Below are positions 31,648 through 42,400 of a stretch of 64,000 bases of DNA, piece after piece. Below the pieces are notes generated by a model. That model did not search any database, had not been told where the DNA came from, and worked only from the letters and a program-made list of their open reading frames with translations. The position numbers and the translations under genes are program-made. The DNA comes from Lingula anatina. Taxonomy: Eukaryota > Brachiopoda > Lingulata > Lingulida > Lingulidae. The first letter of the stretch is position 1. Every line of letters starts with the position of its first letter. The stretch spans positions 188,022-252,021 of the forward strand of contig NW_019775702.1 of NCBI RefSeq assembly GCF_001039355.2. Reading direction: 5' to 3'.

Positions 31648-33081
31648 TTGTTTGTTTGTTTGTTTTTGAAGGAGGGGTAACTATGGATATCAATGCTTTT
31701 TTATTTCTTTTTTAAAGTCCTTTTATTTTTTCTTTGTTTTGAAAATCTTGTCTGTTTTGATTTTCAGCCTCGTCTCATCTTATAGGTAAAAGTGCGCTTG
31801 CACTGAAGCTTGCTTCATTAAGCGCGTACACAAACAGTTTAGCTAAGACGCGCAGTGGACACAGTCCATATTTGGTCGCTCAAGTGCCCTTGCACTGAAG
31901 CAGGCATATCAAATATATGTCTAAATGGTGTACACAACAAACAGTTAAGCTCACATGCGGGAGTCCGATACAGTAGAACCCTTTGACTCGACCAGCATGA
32001 CTTCATATAAATGTTGCCACACATCGTAACACCAAATTATTCTTTGTGGGCGTGGTGAAATCATTGATTGGGCGTGTGCAATCAATCGTTTCACGAAAAC
32101 CGATTTCCCACTGCCCGTCGGACCAGTCACCATGGCAGTAAATGGGGATATGAGTGGTCCACACTCACTTCCAGCCTGCAGATTAAGCTGAGTTTTCGCC
32201 TGGTGTACACTCATTACGTGTCTATCCAAGTTGTCCTTTCTGGAGAAGGTTTTTGCGCACTCTGTACACTTGAGCATCTTTTCAAAGAATGAGAAGGGGG
32301 GGGTGAGGAGTAAGCTATTTATATACACCCCTCCTCCTCCTCCTCCCTAACTTCTCCGAGGGTGTACACCCTCCTCCTCCTCCTCCTCATTTTCTTCTTC
32401 TCTACACCTCCTGACTTATTATTCCTCCTCCTCCTCCTCCTCATCTTCCCTACACCTCCAAAATAAACAACCCAATAATGCACTGGAACAAACTTCAGTG
32501 CAAGCGCACTTTTACCTATAAGATGAGACGAGGCTGAAAATCAAAACAGACAAGATTTTCAAAACAAAGAAAAAAAAAGGACTTTAAAAAAGAAATAAAA
32601 AAAAGCATTGGTATCCATAGTTACCCCTCCTTCAAAAAACAAACAAACAAACAGACAAACAGACAGACAGGCAGACAGACAAACAGACAGATATATAGAC
32701 AAACAAACAAATACACAGACAGACAGACGGACAGATAAACAAACAGACAGACAGACAAACAAACAAACAAACAGTCAGACAAACAAACAATCCACACGTC
32801 AATCCACACGCCAATGGTAAACCTGGCGTCCATTTCTTACTACTAGGGTGAATTATAGTAAAGTGACAAGACTCGGAACCATGCACTTAGCAGTAATTTT
32901 ATGACCTACTTTATATTGTTTCACTTATTTGCATAATGTACATATGTAAATATGTATTTCAGGAGACACCTGCAGAATTAATCCGTGTTTTCATGGTGGA
33001 ACATGTTACAATGGTATAGGTTCAGAGTATCAATGCCGTTGTATGGTTGGGTTTTCTGGACGAAGATGTGTAAGACGGTAA
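16343..33081 (+). CDS. Secreted 6xCUB-X-2xEGF protein, copy 2 (complete, 956 aa)
   Basis: Sixteen exons: 16343-16421, 17200-17312, 23682-23907, 25064-25206, 26183-26414, 26709-26845, 27323-27560, 27944-28070, 28346-28554, 28838-29034, 29206-29368, 29520-29722, 29826-29958, 30188-30625, 30813-30926, 32963-33081. They total 2871 nt and every phase agrees. Exon 1 gives a signal peptide (MNSTCLKLLLLQVFG...). Domains: CUB1 29-139, CUB2 140-264, CUB3 265-389, CUB4 390-501, CUB5 502-621, CUB6 622-733, six-Cys domain 734-879, EGF 880-917, EGF 918-956. Intron 2 is 6.4 kb and full of repeats; intron 15 holds a Maverick-like insertion. Exon lengths equal those of copy 1. Cubilin has EGF before CUB, so this order is different. 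The ligand is unknown. A further exon (33502-33562) could extend the C-terminus if GTAACA after 33077 is used as donor. Confidence 0.9.
16433..16467. repeat. (TC)n microsatellite
   Basis: About 17 TC units at the start of intron 1 of the CUB gene copy 2. Confidence 0.95.
18212..19388. repeat. Cluster of the 15-base motif GGAACATACGTTACC
   Basis: Occurs at 18212-18225 (14 bases), 18611-18625, 18764-18778, 18779-18799 (split by ATGT), about 19003-19016 (variant) and inverted at 19375-19388. Spacing is irregular and the surrounding DNA is not otherwise repeated. Such subterminal motif arrays occur in some DNA transposons, but no ends or transposase were found. Confidence 0.6.
20317..20371. repeat. 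(TA)n microsatellite
   Basis: About 27 TA units. Confidence 0.95.
20602..20797. repeat. 97-bp tandem duplication separated by one N
   Basis: 20602-20699 and 20701-20797 differ at only a handful of bases and are separated by a single N at 20700. A one-base gap between near-identical ends suggests that two overlapping contigs or haplotypes were joined without merging. Confidence 0.8.
20800..21790 (-). pseudogene. Tc1/mariner-like transposase remnant
   Basis: On the minus strand, spread over several frames with stops, are short stretches that follow the Tc1 order. Near 21600 are weak traces of the N-terminal half; near 21200 there is a GYHIGAKTPMGVINENL stretch, like the GGI...GKTPL..I.GNLN catalytic region; near 20960-21000 there is PYLNHIDNMW, like SPDLNPIENLW; and near 20810-20870 a C-terminal AARGGPA, like the A.GG.T tail. 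It is heavily mutated. Terminal inverted repeats were not found. Confidence 0.55.
23016..23200 (-). pseudogene. Lys/Arg-rich ORF remnant, unassigned
   Basis: A minus-strand frame ends at TAA (23016-23018) and reads YYVPSAYLNDRERQTKHAK, then a run of basic residues and a short KEELLAAIEVAEA helix. Upstream frames are broken. It resembles basic ORFs that accompany some transposons, but I cannot name a family. Confidence 0.25.
24133..24391. other. Assembly gap (259 N) bounded by poly-G
   Basis: The gap lies in intron 3 of the CUB gene copy 2. G runs stand on both sides (24121-24132 and 24392-24407). The matching place in copy 1 (about 657-675) is a short G-rich tract, so the true missing sequence may be small. 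Confidence 0.95.
31455..31667. repeat. TTTG/TCTG tetranucleotide tract in the left inverted repeat
   Basis: About 53 tetranucleotides alternating TTTG, TCTG and variants. The right repeat has the complement (CAAA/CAGA) at about 32635-32790 with fewer units. Long open frames across it are low-complexity artefacts. Confidence 0.9.
31951..32328 (-). pseudogene. C2H2 zinc finger plus P-loop ATPase remnant of the Maverick-like element
   Basis: The 125-codon frame begins near 32328 (a second ATG at about 32277). It has one C2H2 finger (CTEC...H..H spacing C-x2-C-x12-H-x4-H), then a Walker A motif GPTGSGKS and a following IIWCYDVWQ strand, as in the FtsK/HerA-type genome-packaging ATPases of Maverick/Polinton elements and related viruses. 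It stops at 31949-31951, before a Walker B motif, so the ATPase is truncated and very unlikely to be active. Confidence 0.65.
32325..32456. repeat. CTC/TCC-rich low-complexity stretch
   Basis: Several CTCCTCCTC runs lie between the ATPase remnant and the right inverted repeat. Confidence 0.85.
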
Positions 33082-34187
33082 CAATTTTGTGTGCCTCTCT
33101 TAAATCAGTGAGCAAAGTTGATTCAACTGTGAAACTAGCAGATTTAAGAGTACAGTGCATCCACTTTCACACAGCCTTTATGTCTCTTCATTAACCCAAA
33201 CGAAAGGATAAGTAAAGGACAAACAAAAATATGGTGTTCGAAATTTGGCCGGTAGCGTTATTGAAAGGTTATTGAAAGGTCCCTCTAGTAAAAGAATAAT
33301 GTAAGTTATTATATAGCATTAGATAATGGTGAATTAATTAAAATTACGCATTGTTATAGCATAAAAATACATATCAAAACAAATAGTGCACACATTTTAA
33401 ATCTAATACACAGGGCACATGTAAAATGGAAATAAACAAGGAGATGGGATTTGTTTTTAATGATACGTATTAAACTCAATAGACGAATTTTTATTTTTCA
33501 GACTACCTTTCCTGCGCACGCTTTGGGGAAAGTTTCTTTTTGGTTCGAGTCACAGTCCGTGATTTTGCATATATTTTTAATCAAACATTTGTTTGTATAT
33601 CTCATAACAGCTAGGAACGGAACACATGTATATGGATAAGTGTCCATTTATTCTAAAATATTGTTAATGTTTTGGGAATTCAGTGAATATCAGTATAAAA
33701 CAAGTATTGATTGTTAGTTATAACGCCGTTGAAAAGAATTACCGAATCACACTTTCAAAGACTGTCAACACATGTTGCATGGAAAAATTACACTGAAAAT
33801 AAGAATGCCCTCTTCCGCACATACAGTCATAACGATTCATGATATTGCTTGTAATATCACATACTTTCACTTTATAGTTCTAAGCTGCAGACCTTTTTTG
33901 ATGCTGCTGCTACTGTGTAAATGCAGTGAAATAAAGCATAATGTAGGCCTAACAATTAAATGTTACCGAGTTTTTTTTTAGCACAGATTAACTTCATATT
34001 TGTATAACGATAATAATTGCGAATAATATTAAACTTTTAATTTAAAATAATTTTAAAAAATATAAGACAGATGCTAATTCATATGTTGTAAGACGAAATT
34101 CAGATTTGAATGATCTTAACTTTTTAATCATTTTAAAATACATCCATGGTTATTCACTCAACACCAGGCATTCAACGAGGGGCATCC

Positions 34188-35903
34188 TCAGTTTCCGCAG
34201 GCACGGTGACGATTACCACAAACAGGAAGACACTCTTGGCTAGTGGGTACATCATGGAGCTGAATGGCTGACGGTCCAGGCCAGGCAAGGACATTACCCT
34301 GACCACACCCTTGAGTTGGCACGTCAATGACTTGGTTCCATACATCAACAGACGCTATATCCCCTATGTATGCTTGGCTTGCATCAAACCCTCCACCAAC
34401 ATGGTCTTGATCTTGGCCAACCACCCATACGCCATCTATAACATAACATGTATAGTTGTAGGTAAACACATTTGAGTTTCTACACACACGCACTCATACA
34501 CTTTCCTACACCATTAGATGATGTATCTTTCTTCAAAAATATAAAGAGACAAAAAAGCAAAAAATACAAATACACTAGCCTGGCTTTAATTGGCCTCCCT
34601 TCTTGAATCCAGAACCGCTATTTATCATATCACCATCTACATATAACGTCCAATTCCCATCGGCACTGTCCCACGTGGTGCAAACAGAATGCCAACTGCC
34701 GTCAGCAAGTGCGGTTAGATTTCTTGTCAGGCATACACTTTTATCTGAAAGGGTGAGCCACAGGCACGGTCCATCTCCATGAAGAAGGATATGATTATTA
34801 TGCGACTGTACTGCATGTGAGAGGAAATATTCAAACTGTGAAGTCTGTGTTCTCATGGTTACACATGCGGTCATTTCAACCATTGGCCCGCCGGACAAAG
34901 GGCGAAGTTTTGCCCACTCGGTCGCAGAATTACCAGGAAACCGTAGTACTGTTGCCTCTGGCTCTACAGAAATGTAATGATTTTTATTTGTAGAGTTTAG
35001 TTTTACAATTTCTGTTAAATAAGGCACATGTGTTGTATAATTAATAATTTAACATTATAATAATGTACCTTTATATTCTCACTCAACCCGTAATAGAGAA
35101 ATAATCGAGTTTCAAAATAAAGGATGGCTATTTGATAATGCTGTTAAACAGTTTTAAAATAAACTTTATCATACTTTTGCGAAAACAATTTTATACGATA
35201 AAAAAAGAAGTTGTTTAGCATAATATTTATCTCAATAAGAATCTTGAATTATGGTAAGGCTAGGTTTCTTATGTTATAATATATACAATAAACATGAAAG
35301 GGCCTGTACTTTTTGAAAATCCTCTGTCTTTAACACTCTATTACCTTTTACACTCCATATATACATGTACTGGTTTAATTCATTCTGGATGGTACGGTAT
35401 TTCTTGGACAAATCAGCCAGTATGTTTCTGTGGGTAATTAGGTCCAGTTCTGCCGCATCCAATTTCTTCTCAATGGCTTGGTTGTGGGCTTCCAGTGCCT
35501 TATTCTTTGCCGATAGATCAGAAACTTGACCAGCTAATTGGTTTCTTTCTGACATTAAGCCTTGAACTGTATAAGCGAGTTTGGTGTTGTCTTTTGCAAG
35601 GCCATCGTATTTGGCTTGCAACTCTAGTAAGGACGAAGCAAACGTTGATGACTGCACGTTCATTGAATTTATCCCTTTGATGAACTCTGTAATGTTAGCT
35701 AAAATGGCGGCTGTGACATCGTGTCCTTGTACCGTGGGATTCCCACACCTCCCCTGTGGATGGGCAAGGCTGATATGGTAGTTACATTTCTCATCTTGAA
35801 AGCTGCACACAGGACCTGATGGTTCTGCCGGTGCTTCTGTTGGTGACACCTGACACTGCCCAATAGTGGCAAAACACAGCAGACCAAGAGCAACGCAAAA
35901 CAT
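34188..35903 (-). CDS. Long pentraxin, secreted (396 aa)
   Basis: Three exons: 35345-35903, 34580-34963, 34188-34435 (1191 nt with stop). Residues 1-18 form a signal peptide (MFCVALGLLCFATIGQCQ). A Cys-containing segment follows, then a coiled coil at about 70-180 with Leu/Glu/Lys heptads, then the pentraxin domain from about 190. The domain shows WHSVCTTWDS (the pentraxin signature with Ser where His is usual) and GQDQDHVGGGFDASQAYIG, the calcium-site segment. The C-terminus adds a tail with three Cys (ECLPVCGNRHRAC). This layout is that of long pentraxins (NPTX/PTX3/PTX4 type), which oligomerise through the coiled coil and bind microbial or cell-surface ligands. Intron 2 appears to start with GC (CCAG/GCTAGT). 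The gene is missing from unit 1. Confidence 0.88.
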
Positions 35904-36417
35904 CCTGACCGTGATGTTAAGAAGCGTCGGTAGGTGCCCCCCTGTCCTTCACAAATAAGGTGCCTGGGTGGTATGAGATAACAGAGATATTTTTAGGTGA
36001 CGGAGATAAAACATCATCTTTTCCCTCTAAAAATAGCGTCGTTATCGCTGTTAAGAACCGAAGTGTCGTCGGTAGCACTAACATATATAAAGGATGCCCC
36101 ATCTTCTATCCTACATGTATGTGCTTTTGTTTACAAATTATCATATTCCATATACCATATTTAGTATGCCTTACGGTTAAGAAAAGACAAAATACCGGTG
36201 AAGATACCCATGTTTTATACCATTTATTCAAATTAAGAACATGCACCACCACTAAAATACTTTTCCACAGTGATATCCATAGAAGTAAAAAAAAAATGTG
36301 ACATAAGGGAGACACGGCCAAATGTCATCAAAATTATACACAGAATGCGCTGTATAAAAGTCTACCAGCGTGTGCGCGTACGGCGTATACATGCTTTTCT
36401 TCTCACCGGTGGAACCA

Positions 36418-39400
36418 CTACCATTTCAACTTCCCTGGAACATACTTTTCAATGAGGGACTGGTAGTATGGGATCAAGGATTCGACGTCTGGGGTGACTT
36501 CACTCTTGGAATACAAGTCAAATTTACTGAAACATAAATTATAGCCATTATATGTCTTTAAAACATTACAACAACACTGTTAATTTTAACTAAAATGTTA
36601 ATTGGTACATGATTTTTACACAAAAATGCATGTGATACATAAGAGATAAAACTTTGAGCAACGAAAATATTAGTGTCCGGTGACATGTTCTACATGCGTT
36701 TTATTTTAAGTAATGTCTACAATAAATCGTAACACTTTCTCCGCAAGAGAATGGGAAAAATTGCCACAAGTTATAACGAAAATGCCAATCTCAGGATTCA
36801 ACGTAATCAAATGGTAACAGAACTGTCAACGAACATTTTCAGCTTATTAATTAAAGCAGCTGTTTGCAGTCTTTGGATGTTTAAAGTAACTGCTATTGTT
36901 TTCCACATGGCATGTAAAATGGATTTAAAATTTAGAATTTAGCTGTCAACTTTTTTTAACTCTGAGATTTGTGAAGTTGATTACTTGAACTCTGTAATCC
37001 ATGGGGTCATCTTCATGTCCTGCTCATTACACAGGTAGTTATAGTCCTTGCCTGTGTGCCAGGGGTAGAAAGAGTGGAACCGCACCATGTACAAGGCCTC
37101 CTGTGGCAGAGAACACTTCTCATGGTTCAACAGGACACGGTACATGTATTCTGAAACAATCCACGTCGTGGTTCGTGTGGTGAAAATTGTTGGGAAAACT
37201 TATGAAAGAAATCTATCGCTAAATAATCTAACCTCAAAATGAGGTCCACTGCACTTAATGTATAACCAAAAAATGATATCATGAATAGATTAAATACCAC
37301 GACAAAATCTGAATGTGTGAAGTAAACATATGCACCCACCATCATGTCCCCACGACATTATCACTTTGTCTAAGCCACAGTTTTCTGCATACATGCCCAA
37401 CTTGGTGCTGATCAACAAAACAAGATAATAAAAACATGCAACTTTAAGAGTACTTGTCGAGACTTTTTAAATATTTGCTTCCACCTAGGGGAGCAAAATG
37501 CCAAAAGATCAATATATCATAATCAAATGATATAAATCACACCAAAACAACAATTATAGCATTATTTTAACCCTTTTTATCAATTGATCAAACCTTGCCA
37601 ACCCCTCCCCCTACATTTTATCCCCCAATACGAATCTAAAAATTAATTCTTTACTTCTCTTCTAAGAGGAAATAGAAACTTACTTGTATAGAGGATTGTT
37701 GATATCAGGGTTGTTTTCAAAGCTCTTCCGACCAAACACTATTTTATCACTGAATGCACAGCCAACTGGGAAGGTGTCACCGACAACAAAACACTTAAAA
37801 AAGAATTTTATTGTGCCATATTTTTCATTCATTCAAAAAAGGACACTATATGACTAATATTATTTAATTACACATAAATCTAAATCGCATAAATTTTATT
37901 TAAAATACAACGGTTCTTTTGGATTTACTTTGTTAGAGTATGTAAACCCACATAATAAATATGCATTAGCTCATGGGAGCAAACAGCTTATGACAGAAGC
38001 ATATCTGAATTTTGAGAGAAACATTTGCACCTGTAACTTGGCATTAGTAATAACTCACTTTCAATTATAATCTTAAATATATTATGTGGACAACACAATA
38101 TGTATCACCTGTGGTTCTCCCCAAAGGGCCATCACCTTGCCAAGATCATGTATTAATCCTGTTAGATGAAACCAGTCAAGATCCGGATGTGCCTGGCGGA
38201 TACGCTCAGCTGTTTGGAAGGCATGGATAGCATTTGGAAGCCCAAACTAAAAATCGATAGCTTTCAAAAACCCGTATACATTGCATATTGTAATGTTCAA
38301 AAATTTAACCTTTAAATAACAGAATGAACCAATAAACGTCTGTGCACTAATTGCCACGTTTAAAAAAGGCCAACCAACATGAAAAAAAAAAACACTGGCT
38401 GAAATGTATACAAAATCTCTATGCGAAAAGATGCCTGTGAATGTCACAAGATACGAGACTTGATACAGTTTCAATACATCTTACATCAGGGTCACTTTCA
38501 TCCACAAGGGCATTAAGTGCCTCTACGGCCTCCAAGATGGTCATTTCCATGCGGTCAAACTTGGTCCAGTATTCAACCTGAAATAAAATCTCAACTAGTT
38601 GCCACCAATCAATGTTTAGATGTCTGCTGAAAATTCTCGAAGGAGATTACAAAGTAGTTTTCACTTGAGAAAGGGAGACGAGAAATAAGAAACAAACAAC
38701 AAACTGATGACCAAAAGTTGAGTAACACAATTTTTTTTAAATTGTAAAGTAGTTAATCATGACTCATGAACACGATGAACTTTCTGGCAAACCCGTATGA
38801 ATTTCCGTGTCGCAGGTACTATTAAACAAACTTCTAAGCTGAATGATTTGGCCTGATTTGTCGCCATTTTGAAAATAAATAAATTATGATAAATTTTATG
38901 GATCTATTTTGGGAGTTTTATGTATGAAAGTGTTAAACATTGGCGTATTTCACAGGGAAATGTTTTTATTTCATAAATATCCAAATATGTTACTGACTGA
39001 TTGTGAAATTCAGGCGTTGTTTGAATTTGGCAATGGTAAATTAATAATGCTTAAACCTAGACTTAACAGAATAAAGGCCTGAATATCTGTCCCATAAAAT
39101 GTTTGAAACAGACATTTTGTTTATTTATGTCACTGAAAATAAAACTATTTAATTATTCTTGCATGAAACTGACCTTGTTTATCACACTTTCGACGCACTG
39201 CTTCGAATGGATTTCACTGTACGTTTTCCTGACACGGTCAATAAATTCACCCCCCTGGACAAGAAAAATATTTAACTTTTTAGCTATAACAAATAAACAT
39301 TTTTTTTTTTAATTTTTAAAAACACAGAGATATATATTTCTCTCTTTCGTGTAATAATGACAAATATGTCAGGGTATGCTTTTGTTTGTCATGTTTCCGA

Positions 39401-42400
39401 GATCCACCATTCTTTGTTTTATGATGCAACAAAATACCCTTCACAATTAAGTCAAACTTGAAGATGTACAAAGACACTCACAAATTTGTATTTCTATTAT
39501 GAAATTAATGTAAATTCAGGTACAGCCAATGCCAGTTACTAGCAACTGTTATGTTAAAAAGGCATTTGAAGTCATTTTTGCCACAAAAACCGGTCAAATG
39601 CCACCATACAGTTTTCAATAGTATTTCAGAGAAACACCAAAATACATCGTTTCATATTACTCGAAAAACTGTATTTGAACAGACTTTTAACTTGCTTTTT
39701 GTGCTGTATATAAACGGGACGGAAAATTAGGTCTGATAAACAAGTCAAATTTATGAGCACAAATTTGAAGAAGGTGCAGCTTAAAGCGAGTTATTTTATG
39801 GCTGATCGGCTGATTAATTGGGTTTTTCCTTTCCTTTTTGCCTTGATCTGAGTCGTATAAGAAACAAATAGAAGTTACTGGGAGTCCACGCTCCACCGAT
39901 GCTCGTCGCCAATGTACCTTTAAGGCAAACTCTGGATCAATTGATCATCGACACCTCGAATCTATTGGACCATTTTTGTTTGTGTCTTTTTATTCTCGTT
40001 CATTATATCCATTTAATCGGTTGCGTTATAGTGTACAATGTGACTGTGGAAATTTTCCCATCCTTTTTGGACGAGTTCATATGTCTTTACCTCATAGTTT
40101 CTGAACTGTTCCTCACCCTTGTGATCTGGTCTATATTTGTCTGATGGGTCAATTATGTAACATGGAGCCTGAAATATTAAACAGCAATTTTAGTAAAGTC
40201 AAAGTTGCTTAGCTCCAACCATTATATTCTTACCGGATCTGCTAGATAGGTGTGACAGACTTTGTTTTCTTTATCTGTACGTAATGTGATTACCTGATTA
40301 CTTTGCCTGTCAATGTCGTCGTCGTAGCTGCACCGAGGTCGATGCCATCCGACACGTTTGTCTACATCATAACTGCTAAGCTGTATTTTTTATTTACTTT
40401 AAATTTACTAGTTATTGATATTTTCCATTTATGCTAGCATAACTGTTTTTCTTCGTATATTTTTGCGATTTTCGCCTTTTAGCTGACAAACGTAGTATTT
40501 TATTTACTTTAAATTTCCTGGTAAGCTTTGTTTGGCGAAAGGACAGGATGAGTTTAGAATTTTGGATGATTGGCACGTTTTTCAATCATATCTTTCGTGT
40601 CTCTCTCTCTTTTACGTGTATACTCATTAGATGTCTGTTGAAAGTTTCTCGTGATTTTTAGGGTATAGGACACTGACAGTGCCCCATGAACTGTGATAAT
40701 ATCTTCATATATGGAAGGTGTTAATACAACAGTGTGCATTGATGGTCAGAAAACCAGAAGATATTGTGATTAGTGAAATGCATTCGCTTAAAACTCTTGC
40801 ACCGTCTAGGTCAGATATAATCTGTTACTTTGAGTTTTGGGGGTTTATGTCTGAATTGGTGCACTTTTTATTAATGTCTCGTTTACACTTCCTGTGCGTC
40901 AAGCATAACAACGAATTCGTAAAAATATAATTATTGTGTATTTGAACAAAGAGGAGATCATACTGGAGACTAAGAAAATGTGGGTTTATTCAGATAGGGA
41001 TCATGTAGTTGTTGGTATAACATGTCGAAAAAAAGCATCCGAATCCAAGCTGTGTGCTGCTGGCATGTAGTTGTCTGCAAGTGTGCAGTAGATACAAATT
41101 GTGAAGCCTTGAAGAATTGAACGCTGGATGAGGAATACAATCTTGAATTTATCTACAGATCAACAAATTTGGGTTCTTCTGTCGACTTAATTTGTCGTTG
41201 ACTCTAAGCTGTAGTTACGCTTTAAAAAAGTCATAAGATGAGGTCAGTGGGTTGTTAAACGTGTTAAACGTGTTGAATTATGGTCATGAAAATCGTTACT
41301 AATTCTGAAGGTTATATACCCATAGATAGGATATACCCATAAAGGTAGGGCTAACATTACACTAAGAATAAAATCGGAGTCCAAGTGACTCCAAACTTGG
41401 AGTCCAGCAGTGGTGCATAAAATAACTCCCAATTGGAGTCAAGTTGACTCCGATGGAGTCACGCCATCCCAGACCCCACAGGAGGGTCACAATTGACTCC
41501 GTTCATACATCCCTTCATTCCTTGATTTATCTCTACAAAAGAGTCACCATGACCCATATTAGGGAATTTTCGACTCCTTGTCACATTATGAAAAAACAAC
41601 AACAACAACAAAGAATTTACTTTAAGGAAAAAGGCTTTAATCACTGAAACATGACATTTGAATATGAATATGAAATATTGACACTCTGGTGGTCCTAATC
41701 TTCGTATACACACACACATACACAAAATGGACATGCAATGTTGCAAACTTTACAAAACCATTTCAGCATAGCATGCGGTATAAAGGGGGTAGGAGTACAC
41801 TTAATATACAAAATACCTTTGTAAAAAGATTGTATCAAACATAAAAACTGCAATAAACCGTTTTAAGGCCCTGTCAGTGCCAAAGAGCAAACATACCCAA
41901 ACTTTCCTAATTCTTACACAATTTGAATCTAAGTAAAAGTATGAAATTAACCATCTACAACTTTTGAAAAAAAATTCTCATAAACACACAGCTTAGTCAA
42001 TAGTGTATGAAATTTCCCCCAAACTGTTTAAAGGCCATGTATTCTGGTAAGTAAAGTGTGCAATTTCGGCATTACCTTCACCTTGTCTTGGTGAATATCA
42101 GTGTTGCACTTATGTTTGTACATGTAGGGTAAACTAGATTAAAAACGAAAAATATCGCCAATTATAGGCCTGTAATTTCAATAAAAGACTTTGAACTCCC
42201 AATGACCATATGTTCAGCCCTTACAGCGTAGGTGGCCTCCATGAAGTTCCCAGAATATGTAATAACCGGAGATGCCACTGGCTCTTCCTCAAACACTGTT
42301 TCCTTTTTAACCAGAAGATGGTAATGCTCTTTCAACTGATAGGGTAGATACAAAAGGCCTACACACCTGACCGCATCTGAAAAATATTAAATAATATTAA

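Larger units (their letters stand above)
31402..32844. mobile_element. Internally deleted Maverick/Polinton-like element
   Basis: A 1443-bp insertion in intron 15 of the CUB gene copy 2, absent from copy 1 (about 7950). It is flanked by the 6-bp duplication AGGGTG (31396-31401 and 32845-32850), starts AGTAGTAAG and ends CTTACTACT. Inverted repeats are 31402-31808 and 32493-32844 (407 and 352 bp; the difference is in a TTTG/TCTG tract). Six-base target duplications, AG...CT ends and long inverted repeats are traits of Maverick/Polinton elements. Of the usual gene set only a zinc-finger/ATPase remnant remains, so it is a non-autonomous deletion derivative. Confidence 0.8.
23607..40280. repeat. 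Segmental duplication, unit 2 (partner 1-13210)
   Basis: Collinear with unit 1, but it keeps the pentraxin gene and an intact MIOX, lacks the Penelope-like insertion and carries the Maverick-like insertion. The left limit near 23607 is where similarity to the first bases of the window begins (GTCAGTTGCTCAT). Confidence 0.8.

Noticed and set aside
31455-31667. Possible CRISPR-like or minisatellite array
   Set aside because: Simple tetranucleotide repeat within a transposon end, with no spacers; the genome is animal.
31213-31715. Long open frames of Cys/Leu/Val/Ser repeats
   Set aside because: They are translations of the TTTG/TCTG tetranucleotide tract in all frames and are mirrored at 32559-32886. 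This is low complexity, not a gene.
32985-33194. Plus-strand frame overlapping the last EGF exon of copy 2
   Set aside because: It is in a different frame from the EGF exon 32963-33081, whose Cys pattern matches the family; a shadow frame.
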